Source: Amycolatopsis sp. EV170708-02-1 (GTDB lineage Bacteria > Actinomycetota > Actinomycetes > Mycobacteriales > Pseudonocardiaceae). Taken from it: 64,000 nt of DNA. The notes beneath the pieces are model-generated. The model worked only from the letters and a program-made list of their open reading frames with translations. It did no database searches and had not been told where the DNA came from. The stretch is taken from the NCBI RefSeq assembly GCF_022479115.1, contig NZ_CP092497.1:62001-126000 (forward strand). Reading direction: 5' to 3'. Position numbers and translations under genes: made by a program. Every line of letters begins with the position of its first letter. The first letter of the stretch is position 1. This document shows, one piece after another, positions 37,075 to 45,341 of the stretch.

Positions 37075-37205
37075 GAATCTCCGGCCCGTCATCCGGTTGT
37101 GGGTCCGGTTCCCGGCTCTGTCCATGGTGGACCGACCGCGCCGCATTTACCGTGAACGAGGGGCTGCGCCTATCACCGACGAACGATCGAACGGGAGTAT
37201 TCACT

Positions 37206-38510
37206 GTGCTGGACTGGGACCTGGTGCGCGGGGCCGTACCGGCCGTCGTCACCGTGGCCGGTCTGGTCGCCGGTGCCGTGCTGCTGTTCCGGCGGGATCG
37301 CCGGCGGTGGTCGCGGACGGTACCGATCGTCGCGGCCACGTGCGCGGTGATCCTGTTCCTGCTCTGGCTGGTCGTCGACGTCCTGTGGAAGCCTTTTCCC
37401 GACCCGGTGCCACGCGGCGTCGTCGGGTGGATCGGCGTCGCGCTGTTCGGGTTCGGGCTGGCGATCGTGTGGCAATGGCGAAGCCGATGGCCGCGGCGCG
37501 GTCTCAGCGTTCTCGCCTGCCTCGCGGTGGTGCTGGCCGCCGGAGCGAACATCAACGCGCACTACGGACAGTTTCCCAGCCTGCGGGCGGCCTTCGAACT
37601 GCCGCCCGCCAACGAGATCCCCTTCACGAGCCTGCACTCGGCGCCCGGGCCTCCCCTTCCGCGGTCACCGGAGCGGGCGCTGCTCGACGGCTGGAAGCCG
37701 CCGGCCACGATGCCGAAGAACGGCGTGGTCACCCAGGTCTCCATCCCCGCGGCGACGTCACACTTCCCGGTGACCCGGAACGCGTATCTCTATCTGCCGC
37801 CCGCCTACCGGGCCTCGCCGCGCCCATTGCTGCCGGTGCTCGTCCTGCTCCACGGCCAGCCCGGCGGACCGCGTGACTGGATCGACGGCGGTCAGGTCGC
37901 GACGATGATGGACCGGTTCGCCGCGGCGCACAAGGGACTCGCGCCGGTCGTCGTGATGCCGGACGCCACCGGCAGCGGCTTCGCGAACCCGCTCTGCGTC
38001 GATTCGCGTCTCGGCCACAGCGAGACCTACTTGGCCGGTGATGTCCCCCGCTGGATCAAGAAAACCCTCCAAATCGACCCGGACAGCACGAAATGGGCGG
38101 TAGCGGGCTATTCCTATGGCGGAACGTGCGCGCTCCAGCTGGCCTTGCGCAAACCGATGGTGTTCCCCACCTTCGTGGATATTTCCGGCCAGGACGAACC
38201 GACCCTCGGCTCGCGGGCCAGGACCGTCGACGAGGCCTTCGGCGGCGACGAGCGAGCGTTCCGCCGGTTCAACCCGGTCGATCTGCTCACCACACACAGC
38301 TACCCCGGATCCGCGGGCGTCTTCAGTGTCGGCAGGTCCGACTCGGTGTTCCTGCCGCAGCAGAAGCGTGTCTTCGAAGCCGCTCAGCGCAATGGGATCA
38401 AGGTGATCTGGCGTGAAACGCCCGGTACGCACAACTGGCAAGCATGGTCCGCCGGGCTGAGCGATTCACTCGCTTGGCTGGCCGGCCGGATGGGACTGGT
38501 CAAGCAGTGA
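37206..38510 (+). CDS. membrane-anchored esterase (candidate aminoacyl-lipid hydrolase)
   Basis: This is a 434-residue protein: four N-terminal membrane helices (~1-125) and an extracytoplasmic alpha/beta-hydrolase of the putative-esterase group. The oxyanion stretch is VLVLLHGQPGG, the nucleophile elbow is AGYSYGGT, and the C-terminal His lies in ETPGTHNWQAW. GTG 37206 follows GGGAG. It overlaps the MprF-like gene by GTGA (38507-38510). Esterases co-transcribed with aminoacyl-phosphatidylglycerol synthases are known in Corynebacterium and Pseudomonas as hydrolases that reverse lipid aminoacylation, so that role is inferred here. Its membrane domain recurs alone at 29088-29543. Confidence 0.82.
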   Translation: MLDWDLVRGAVPAVVTVAGLVAGAVLLFRRDRRRWSRTVPIVAATCAVILFLLWLVVDVLWKPFPDPVPRGVVGWIGVALFGFGLAIVWQWRSRWPRRGLSVLACLAVVLAAGANINAHYGQFPSLRAAFELPPANEIPFTSLHSAPGPPLPRSPERALLDGWKPPATMPKNGVVTQVSIPAATSHFPVTRNAYLYLPPAYRASPRPLLPVLVLLHGQPGGPRDWIDGGQVATMMDRFAAAHKGLAPVVVMPDATGSGFANPLCVDSRLGHSETYLAGDVPRWIKKTLQIDPDSTKWAVAGYSYGGTCALQLALRKPMVFPTFVDISGQDEPTLGSRARTVDEAFGGDERAFRRFNPVDLLTTHSYPGSAGVFSVGRSDSVFLPQQKRVFEAAQRNGIKVIWRETPGTHNWQAWSAGLSDSLAWLAGRMGLVKQ

Positions 38511-40981
38511 AGGCATGGTTCGGCAAGGTCGCCCGGATTCCGCTGGGCGTCCCCTTCACCTCCACGATGGTGGTGCTGCTCTGGCTGATCGGGCCGGCCA
38601 CCGGGAGCCTGTGGTCCGGGCCGTCCGGCGCCGTGCTGGACAAGGTCGGGTTCGGTTTCGACCAATGGCTGCGAGGTCAGTGGTGGACGCCGTTCACCTC
38701 GACGTTCTGGTCCGGCGGGCTCGCCCAGTACTTCGGGAACACCATTCTCGTCGCGGTCTTGTGCGGCTTCGCCGAACGGCACCTGTCGACCGTGCGGACC
38801 ATGTCGATCTTCCTGCTCACTCAGCTGCTGGGAACGACGGCGACCGCGGTGATCGTCATCGGGTCGGGCGCCGACGAATGGTGGTCCGCCGATCTGCTGT
38901 CGGCGGTCGAGGTCGGCCCGTCCGCCGGTGCCGTCGGGGTCGCCGTCGCCGCGACGTCCGCGCTGTCCACCGTCTGGCGGAGGCGCCTGCGCCTGATCCT
39001 CCTGCTGGCCGTGATCATGCTCGCCTTGTACGTCGGGTCCATGATCCAGCTGTCGCAGGTCTTCGCGGCCCTGGTCGGGCTCACGCTCGGGATGCCGATC
39101 GAGCGCAAGCGCCTGGAGGAGCCGTCACCGCCCTCCAGGGGTGAGGCCCGCCTCCTGGTGGCCTTGGCCGTCGCGGCGTCGGCGGTCGGCCCGCTGGTCG
39201 CCGCGGTGTCGCAGACCGCGAGCGGTCCCCTCTCGGTGTTCCAGTACCTCTTGGTCGGATCGCAACCGGATCTCGCCTTCGTGGATTCCATTTGTGCCGA
39301 TCCCGGCGCGCTGGTGGAGTGCCGCAGGCTGCGCGCCGAAGTCCGGATGAGCGGGCTCGGCTCCGCCCTGATGTCGGTCGTCCCGGTCGTTCTGCTGCTG
39401 GTACTGGCCGAAGGGCTGCGCAGGGGCCGGAAGTTCGCCTGGTGGGCCACGATGGCCTTGAACGTCGTACTCGTCGGCCTGGGCGCTGTCCTGTTGACGT
39501 CCTACACCGACGAGCCGTCGCCCCGGTCCACCGCGGACTGGGTGCAGACGCTCGCCCCGCTGGTGCAGCCGGTCGCCATCCTCGTACTGCTGGCGGTGAC
39601 GAGGGCGAAGTTCGACGTGTCGGCGCCACGGGGCACCTACCGCCGGTTCGCCGGTCTCGCCGCCAAGGCGCTGCTGATCTGTGCGGTCGTCTACGTCTGG
39701 GGCGCTTATCTGCTTCGCGACCAGTTCGAACCGACGGCGACGATCGGCGGGATCCTCGCGGACCTCCCGACCCGGTTCGCCCCGCCCGGCTATCTCGGCG
39801 CCGTCGAAACGGCGGTGCTGCCCACCGGCTGGCTCGCGACGATGCTGCACCAGTGGATCGGCGTGATCTTCTGGCTCGTCGTGCTCACCGGAGGGTTGAT
39901 CACGTTCAGGAAGGCTATCGTCGAACGACGCGCGGCCGACCGCGCCCGCGCCCGCGAACTGCTCGCGTCCCACGGCGGCACTTCGATGGCCCATATGATC
40001 ACCTGGCCGGGCAACGACTACTGGTTCACTCCGGACGGCCAGGCCGTCATCGCCTACCGCGTCATCTCCTCCGTCGCACTCACCACGGGAGAGCCGGTCG
40101 GCGCGCCCGCCGCGAGAGGCGCCGCCGCACAGGAGTTCTCCCGATTCTGCGTCCGCAACGGGTGGACCCCGTGCTTCTACAGCATCACCGACGACCTCCG
40201 GCGAGACCTGCCGTCGTGGGATTCGGTTCAGGTCGCCGAAGAGACCGTCGTCCCGCTGGAAGGCCTGGAGTTCAAGGGAAAGAAGTGGCAGGACATCCGC
40301 ACCGCGATGAACAAGGCGAAGAAGTTCGGTGTCACCGCCGAATGGTGGTCCTATGCGGACGCTCCGCCGTGGATGTCCGGCCAGATCAAGGCCTTGTCCC
40401 GGGAATGGCTGGCCGAGTCCCGGGAATGGCTGGCCGACAAGGGTCTCCCGGAAATGAGGTTCACCCTCGGTGGCCTCGACGAGCTCGCCGACCCCGACGT
40501 CCGTTGTCTTGTCGCGGTCGACGGCGAGCGGCGTGTCCACGGCGTCACGAGCTGGCTTCCGGTCCGCGACGAAGGCCGGATCGTGGCCTGGACACTGGAC
40601 TTCATGCGCCGTGGCCCGGATGCTTTCCCAGGGGTGATGGAATTCCTGATCGCGTCCATGGTCGTCCGCTGCCGCGACGAAGGCTCCGCGTACCTGAGCC
40701 TGTCGGGCGCACCGCTCGCGCGGCTCGACCGGGACGAGCAGACCGTGCTCCTGCAACGGCTGCTCGACGTCGTCGGCAAGACACTGGAACCCGTCTACGG
40801 ATTCCGGTCGCTCCTGGCCTTCAAGGCCAAATTCCAGCCCACGTACCTCCCGCTGTACATGGCCTACCCGCGGGTGGCGGCGTTGCCGAGCGTCGGCAAC
40901 GCCATCGCCAAGGCGTATCTGCCGAGGATCACGTTCAGGCAAGCGGTCCAGCTGATCGGCAAGGTGATCAGCCGCCGCTGA
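38507..40981 (+). CDS. MprF-like aminoacyl-phosphatidylglycerol synthase with rhomboid-like N-terminus
   Basis: This is an 824-residue protein. Residues ~1-200 form a rhomboid-like six-helix block with the serine motif VGPSAG (S139), but the histidine expected in the last helix is Gln (Q184 in LSQVFAALVG). More membrane helices follow (~215-480). Residues ~500-824 are the DUF2156/LPG-synthase catalytic domain (TWPGNDYWFTPDGQAVIAYR, then GKKWQDIRTAMNKA), which transfers an amino acid from aminoacyl-tRNA to phosphatidylglycerol. This lowers surface charge and gives tolerance to cationic peptides. The GTG start overlaps the esterase stop (GTGA). A 21-bp in-frame tandem duplication lies at 40397-40438. 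Confidence 0.88.
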   Translation: MKAWFGKVARIPLGVPFTSTMVVLLWLIGPATGSLWSGPSGAVLDKVGFGFDQWLRGQWWTPFTSTFWSGGLAQYFGNTILVAVLCGFAERHLSTVRTMSIFLLTQLLGTTATAVIVIGSGADEWWSADLLSAVEVGPSAGAVGVAVAATSALSTVWRRRLRLILLLAVIMLALYVGSMIQLSQVFAALVGLTLGMPIERKRLEEPSPPSRGEARLLVALAVAASAVGPLVAAVSQTASGPLSVFQYLLVGSQPDLAFVDSICADPGALVECRRLRAEVRMSGLGSALMSVVPVVLLLVLAEGLRRGRKFAWWATMALNVVLVGLGAVLLTSYTDEPSPRSTADWVQTLAPLVQPVAILVLLAVTRAKFDVSAPRGTYRRFAGLAAKALLICAVVYVWGAYLLRDQFEPTATIGGILADLPTRFAPPGYLGAVETAVLPTGWLATMLHQWIGVIFWLVVLTGGLITFRKAIVERRAADRARARELLASHGGTSMAHMITWPGNDYWFTPDGQAVIAYRVISSVALTTGEPVGAPAARGAAAQEFSRFCVRNGWTPCFYSITDDLRRDLPSWDSVQVAEETVVPLEGLEFKGKKWQDIRTAMNKAKKFGVTAEWWSYADAPPWMSGQIKALSREWLAESREWLADKGLPEMRFTLGGLDELADPDVRCLVAVDGERRVHGVTSWLPVRDEGRIVAWTLDFMRRGPDAFPGVMEFLIASMVVRCRDEGSAYLSLSGAPLARLDRDEQTVLLQRLLDVVGKTLEPVYGFRSLLAFKAKFQPTYLPLYMAYPRVAALPSVGNAIAKAYLPRITFRQAVQLIGKVISRR
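40397..40438 (+). repeat. 21-bp in-frame tandem duplication inside the MprF-like gene
   Basis: Two adjacent 21-bp units (40397-40417 and 40418-40438) differ at one position and encode SREWLAE then SREWLAD. The second unit leads into the conserved KGLPEMRFTLGG, so the first is an insertion of seven residues in the catalytic domain. Confidence 0.85.
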
Positions 40982-41130
40982 GGCGGCGTGGCCCGGCCCG
41001 CGGGTCCCACCTGGTTTTGATCGCGCGACGTCCTCCGCGGTGGATCCGGAGAACCCTTCACCGGACATTTCACCCGCTTGGCTGAGTCACATCCGGATCG
41101 TCCCGTGCGACTCCTCCATCGGGAGGCACG

Positions 41131-41847
41131 ATGAGATCGACGAAGGCACTGTCGGTGTTGGTGGCGGTCGCCTCGACCGTGGTGGCCGGGTGCGGAAGCC
41201 ACGACGACTCCGGCCGCGGTGAGCCGACGCTCGATCCGACGTCGTACACCACACCGCCGACCGAATCCACCGGCCGGACCACCGGTGCGACCACCGGCGG
41301 CTCTTCCGGCGGGAAGATCATCCGTATCGGCGGCCCCAACGCCGAAAACCGCAATCCCAGCACGCCGTGGCCGGACATCTACGTGAACACCAATCGTTAC
41401 GGATGCACCGAACGGCACAACAACGGTGCCGACGTCCCGGTCACGATCACCGGCGTGCAGATCGTCGGCCGGGGCATCCGGCTGGTCACGGCGTGGGACC
41501 AGTGCACGAAGATGGGATACACGAACCCGGTGGATCACGGTTGCCAGGGCCGCACCCTGCAACCGGACCCGGCCAAATCCGGCCGGGGATGTCTGCTCGC
41601 GCTGTACGCGGACAAGGTCTCCGGGGCCCGGCAGCAGGTCATTCTGCGCCTGACCTTCCAAGCCACCTGCCGCTCGGCGAAGGAAAGGCCGTGTGGCCAG
41701 GTGCCGGCATCGAAGCTGCCGGCCACGGTCCAGTGGACCGCGGACGAGACCGTGACCGCCCGGGGCGATGGTGGCGGTGGAGTCACGACGTCGAGCCCAC
41801 CCGGCTCCACGTCGAACACTCCCAGCACGACGACGTCCACCTCGTGA
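41131..41847 (+). CDS. secreted lipoprotein of unknown function
   Basis: This is a 238-residue protein with a lipoprotein signal ending in VVAGC (C21). A Thr/Pro/Gly-rich linker (~25-60), a ~130-residue globular domain with four to six cysteines (likely disulfides) and a Ser/Thr-rich tail follow. No family is recognised. GGGAGG precedes the ATG. It overlaps the next gene by GTGA, so the lipoprotein and the polytopic membrane protein are made together and may interact. Confidence 0.7.
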   Translation: MRSTKALSVLVAVASTVVAGCGSHDDSGRGEPTLDPTSYTTPPTESTGRTTGATTGGSSGGKIIRIGGPNAENRNPSTPWPDIYVNTNRYGCTERHNNGADVPVTITGVQIVGRGIRLVTAWDQCTKMGYTNPVDHGCQGRTLQPDPAKSGRGCLLALYADKVSGARQQVILRLTFQATCRSAKERPCGQVPASKLPATVQWTADETVTARGDGGGGVTTSSPPGSTSNTPSTTTSTS

Positions 41848-42710
41848 ACGACCAGGCGGAGCCGCCGAGCCCCTGGCTGCACCGGCTTTCCCAGTTCGCG
41901 TCCATCGCGGCGCCGACGAGCGTCGCGGCGGCCCTGCTGTTCTATTTCGGCTACGTCGCGACTTACGCGCGGTACCTGTACTTCGGCGTCGACCTCACCG
42001 CGCTCGACCTGTCGACGACGGAGGTGGTGCTGCACGGCGCCGAAGCGCTGTACGCGCCGCTCGCCGGGCTCGTGGTGCTCGCCCTGGCCGTCCACCTCAC
42101 GGTACGCGGGGTCCGGCGGGCGCTCGCCCGGAAAGCGTGGTCACGCACGCTGCGGGTCGTCGCGATCGTGCTCGTACCGTCGGGCGCGATCCTCTTCGGC
42201 CGCGGGGTCGTCGGAGTTCTGTGGCCGGAGGTGTCACAGACGGAATTCCCCGGTGTCACGCCGATCAGCCTCGGCTTCGGCCTGCCGCTGGCGGCGATCG
42301 GGGTGTGGCTCTCGCGGGCGGTTCGCGGGCGCGAACGCCGTCCGGGCGGGACGGTGGTGCTCGCCTGCCTGACACTCATCGCGCTGCTCGGCGTCTTCTG
42401 GGCGACGAACAGCTTCGCGGCCGCGTACGGCCGGGGAATCGCCGAGACCGTGGGCACGCGGATCGCCAAGGAACGCCCGGCGGTCGTGCTCGACACGGAA
42501 GAGCCACTCCATCTGAACCTTCCGGGCCTGCAGGAGCGACTACTGCCCAGCGCCGAAGGACACAAGTTCCGCTACCGCTACCGCGGACTGCACGTGCTCA
42601 CCGAAGCGGGCGGGAAACTGCTTCTCGTCACCGCGGAACGGAACGGCCGCTCGGGCACGATCGTCGTGCCTTACGACGGTTCGGCCCGCATCCTGTTCGT
42701 GCCGAGCTAG
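41844..42710 (+). CDS. polytopic membrane protein of unknown function
   Basis: This is a 288-residue protein with five to six membrane helices (ASIAAPTSVAAALLFYFGYV first) and a C-terminal ~90-residue soluble domain that contains no recognisable motif. The start at GTG 41844 overlaps the lipoprotein stop (41845-41847). No family is recognised; similar lipoprotein/membrane-protein pairs occur widely in actinobacteria. Confidence 0.65.
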   Translation: MNDQAEPPSPWLHRLSQFASIAAPTSVAAALLFYFGYVATYARYLYFGVDLTALDLSTTEVVLHGAEALYAPLAGLVVLALAVHLTVRGVRRALARKAWSRTLRVVAIVLVPSGAILFGRGVVGVLWPEVSQTEFPGVTPISLGFGLPLAAIGVWLSRAVRGRERRPGGTVVLACLTLIALLGVFWATNSFAAAYGRGIAETVGTRIAKERPAVVLDTEEPLHLNLPGLQERLLPSAEGHKFRYRYRGLHVLTEAGGKLLLVTAERNGRSGTIVVPYDGSARILFVPS

Positions 42711-42760
42711 CCGGCGGCACCCGGCCGTACTCGGCGTTCAAGCGCGGAGGGCGCGAAGGA

Positions 42761-42952
42761 TCAACATCCCTTTCGCGTGGCGCTTCGTCGATGTACGGGA
42801 AGCTCGCCACGAGGATGCGGCCGCTTCGGACACTCCGGCGACGTCACCGAGACCGACGCCTCGATACCTCGCGTGACTGGCGCGGCGGGCAGGAGCGCGG
42901 CACATACGGCGACCACGGCACAGGTCAGGTACTTCGCTGCCGAAATCGGCAT
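42761..42952 (-). CDS. possible small secreted protein (63 aa)
   Basis: A 63-codon frame begins MPISAAKYLTCAVVAVCAAL and looks like a signal peptide (cleavage near residue 27), leaving a ~35-residue basic peptide rich in Pro, Arg and His. It follows zur by 86 bp in the same direction. There is no convincing ribosome-binding site, so this is a weak call. The rest of the 328-bp gap 42711-43038 shows nothing else. Confidence 0.25.
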   Translation of the reverse strand: MPISAAKYLTCAVVAVCAALLPAAPVTRGIEASVSVTSPECPKRPHPRGELPVHRRSATRKGC

Positions 42953-43038
42953 GATGGAGCGATCCGGCCCGAGCTCGCCGATGCTCACGGATCGCCCACC
43001 GGAAGTTCGGACGCGGACCAGGACCTCATCGCGCGCGG

Positions 43039-43431
43039 TCAGCGGGCGCAGCGGCCGCAGACACCGAAGATCTCCACGGTGTAGGCGATGTCGGAGAAGC
43101 CGTGTTCGCCCGCGATCCGGCGGACCCAAGCCGCCACGGCGGGGCCGGCGACCTCGACCGCGTGCCCGCAGGAGCGGCACACCAGGTGATGATGACGACG
43201 GCTCGAGCGTCGCCGGTAGACGGCCTCACCGTGGTCCAGGCGCAGCATGTCGGCCTGCCCGGCGGTCACGAGGGTCTGCAAGGTCCGGTAGACGGTGGTG
43301 AGCCCGACGTCCTCGCCGCGCTCTCCCAGCAGTTCGTGCAGGTGCCGGGCGGATCGGAAACCCTCGATCTCATCGAGCAGGCGCACCAGCGCCGTACGTT
43401 GCCGGGTGATGCGCCTGTCCGCCCGGTTCAT
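43039..43431 (-). CDS. zur: Fur-family zinc uptake regulator (Zur)
   Basis: This is a 130-residue Fur-family repressor: winged helix (SARHLHELLGERGEDVGLTT, then VYRTLQTL), a His-rich metal-binding segment (RRHHHLVCRSCG) and the paired CxxC motifs CRSC and CGRC of the structural zinc site. The length, the HHH-x-V-CRSCG pattern and the neighbourhood (chelate importer plus a zinc-chelator operon with 7-1-7 boxes) favour Zur over Fur. It is the last gene of the importer operon and overlaps the ATPase gene by ATGA. It should repress when zinc is replete. Confidence 0.85.
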   Translation of the reverse strand: MNRADRRITRQRTALVRLLDEIEGFRSARHLHELLGERGEDVGLTTVYRTLQTLVTAGQADMLRLDHGEAVYRRRSSRRHHHLVCRSCGHAVEVAGPAVAAWVRRIAGEHGFSDIAYTVEIFGVCGRCAR

Positions 43432-44249
43432 GTCCCGTCGCCGGCGGTCACCCGCCCGCGTGCCGCGCCGGCCACTTTCCCGGCGGCGGCCAGATAGGTG
43501 ACACGGAGGACGCCCGTGGTGGATTCGCGGTCGATCACCACGTCGACGCCGTAGACCGACTCGATCAAGGGGGCGGTCAGCACGGTCTCGGGTGCGCCCG
43601 CCGTGACGACCTGCCCGTGCTCGAGGACGACGACGTGGTCACAGTACCGCGCGGCGAGGTTGAGGTCGTGCAGCGCGACGACGCAGGTGACCCCCAACGT
43701 GGTCAGCAGGTCGAGCAGTTCGAGCTGATGCCGGATGTCGAGGTGGTTGGTCGGCTCGTCCAGGAGGATTTCCAGCGGCTCCTGCGCGAGAGCGCGGGCG
43801 AGCTGGGTGCGCTGTTTCTCGCCCCCGGAGAGGGTGTGCCAGCTCTGGTGCTCCTTGTCGGCGATGTCGACCCGTTCCAGCGCCGCGTCGACGATGTGCC
43901 GATCGCGTTCGGTCAGCGCGTCGAAGCGGCCCCGGAAGGGGGTGCGGCCGAGTTCCACGACCTGGCGGACGCTGACGTGGCTGTGGGCGGTCACGTCCTG
44001 TTCGACCACGGCGAGGCGCCGGGCGAGCACGCGGCGGCCGAGGTCGCGCAGGCTGGAATCGTCGTAGCGGACGGTCCCCGTGTCGGGGCGGCGCAAACCG
44101 GCGAGCAAGCGAAGCAGAGTGGACTTGCCCGAGCCGTTGGGCCCGAGCAGCCCGACGATCTTCCCGTCGTGCGCCGCCATGTCGATGTTGTCGAGCAGCC
44201 GGTGCCCCTTGACCGACCAGGACAGTTCGGTGGCGGTGATACGCCCCAT
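43428..44249 (-). CDS. metal-chelate ABC importer ATPase (FecE type)
   Basis: This is a 273-residue ATPase of the iron-siderophore/B12 importer type, with Walker A GPNGSGKST, signature LSGGEKQRTQLARAL, Walker B ILLDEPTNHLD and ALHD with the switch His. It energises the FecCD-type permease encoded just upstream (stop and start overlap at 44249-44251) and overlaps zur by ATGA. Confidence 0.93.
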   Translation of the reverse strand: MGRITATELSWSVKGHRLLDNIDMAAHDGKIVGLLGPNGSGKSTLLRLLAGLRRPDTGTVRYDDSSLRDLGRRVLARRLAVVEQDVTAHSHVSVRQVVELGRTPFRGRFDALTERDRHIVDAALERVDIADKEHQSWHTLSGGEKQRTQLARALAQEPLEILLDEPTNHLDIRHQLELLDLLTTLGVTCVVALHDLNLAARYCDHVVVLEHGQVVTAGAPETVLTAPLIESVYGVDVVIDRESTTGVLRVTYLAAAGKVAGAARGRVTAGDGT

Positions 44250-45328
44250 CAGGACTCCAGACGCTTCAGGACCAGCGCGAACGCGGGCGCGCCGAGCAGC
44301 GCGGTGATGACGCCGGCGGGTAGTTCGTGAGGAGAGAAAACGGTGCGTGCGAAGGTGTCCACCCAGATGAGGAAGAGGGCACCGACGATCGCCGACAGCG
44401 GAAGCAGGAGGCGGTGCATCGGGCTCGCCAGGATGCGGACGGCGTGCGGGATCAGCAGCCCGATGAACCCGATCGCACCGGAGGACGCCACCGCGGCCGC
44501 GGTGATGACCGAGGTCAGCACCATCAGCCAGATCCGGGCGGCGGTGACGTTGATGCCCAGCGCGGCGGCGGAGTCCCAGCCGAAGGTGAAGGCGTCCAGT
44601 GCCGGCGCGAAGAACAGGATGGCGAACACGCCGGCCAGGATGATCACGACGGTGACGGTCACCCCCTCCCACCGGGCACCGGCGAGGGTGCCGAGCAGCC
44701 AGTAGGTGAAGCCACGGGTGGAGTTCGCGTCCCCGCTGACCATGAGGATCACCGACGTGACCGCGGCGAAGAACTGGGACACGAGCACGCCGGTGAGCAC
44801 CACCCGGGAAGGACTGGCCACCCGCCCTCCACCGAGCAGTGCCAGCAGCAGGCCGAAGGAGACCAGGCCGCCGACGAACGCCCCCGTCGAGAGGGAGATG
44901 CCTCCGCCGACGCCGAGCAGGAGAACGGCCACCGCGCCGGTGGACGAACCGGACGAGACACCCAGCAGATACGGGTCCGCCAACGGATTCCGGGTGATCG
45001 CTTGCAGGACCGCGCCGGCGACGGCCAACGCCGTGCCGACGGCGGCGGCGAGCAACACCCGCGGGAAGCGTGACTCCCAGATCAGGGCGTCCAGCAGTCT
45101 CGGCAGCGGTGGCGTAGGGGCCATCCCGTCGAGACCGATATGCCGCAGGATCACGGAAACCACGTCGAGGGGACCGATCTCGGCGCTCCCGAACAGGGAC
45201 GCCGCGACGATCGACACGAGCAGCCCCGCGGCGGCCACGAAGAAGAACAACACCGTCGGGACACGCCGCGGGCGCGCCGGAATCGCCCCGCGGTCCGTGC
45301 CCGGGGCCTTGGCTGAACTCGTCGTCAT
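44249..45328 (-). CDS. metal-chelate ABC importer permease (FecCD type)
   Basis: This is a 359-residue membrane protein with about ten helices of the FecCD/BtuC family. Family motifs include ITRNPLADPYLLGVSSGSST, GLLIPHAVRI-like GFIGLLIPHAVRILAS and the C-terminal ELPAGVITALLGAPAFALVL. Only one permease gene is present, so the channel is probably a homodimer. It works with the binding protein upstream (14-bp gap) and the ATPase downstream. Confidence 0.93.
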   Translation of the reverse strand: MTTSSAKAPGTDRGAIPARPRRVPTVLFFFVAAAGLLVSIVAASLFGSAEIGPLDVVSVILRHIGLDGMAPTPPLPRLLDALIWESRFPRVLLAAAVGTALAVAGAVLQAITRNPLADPYLLGVSSGSSTGAVAVLLLGVGGGISLSTGAFVGGLVSFGLLLALLGGGRVASPSRVVLTGVLVSQFFAAVTSVILMVSGDANSTRGFTYWLLGTLAGARWEGVTVTVVIILAGVFAILFFAPALDAFTFGWDSAAALGINVTAARIWLMVLTSVITAAAVASSGAIGFIGLLIPHAVRILASPMHRLLLPLSAIVGALFLIWVDTFARTVFSPHELPAGVITALLGAPAFALVLKRLES

Positions 45329-45341
45329 AACGGCAGGCTGC

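Noticed and set aside
39125..41068. 647-codon open frame antisense to the MprF-like gene
   Set aside because: Shadow of a gene with a well-conserved DUF2156 domain.
43039..43431. Fur (iron) identity for the Fur-family regulator
   Set aside because: The neighbouring pathway and 7-1-7 boxes match zinc control, and iron control in actinobacteria is usually by DtxR/IdeR proteins. Iron cannot be fully excluded from sequence alone.
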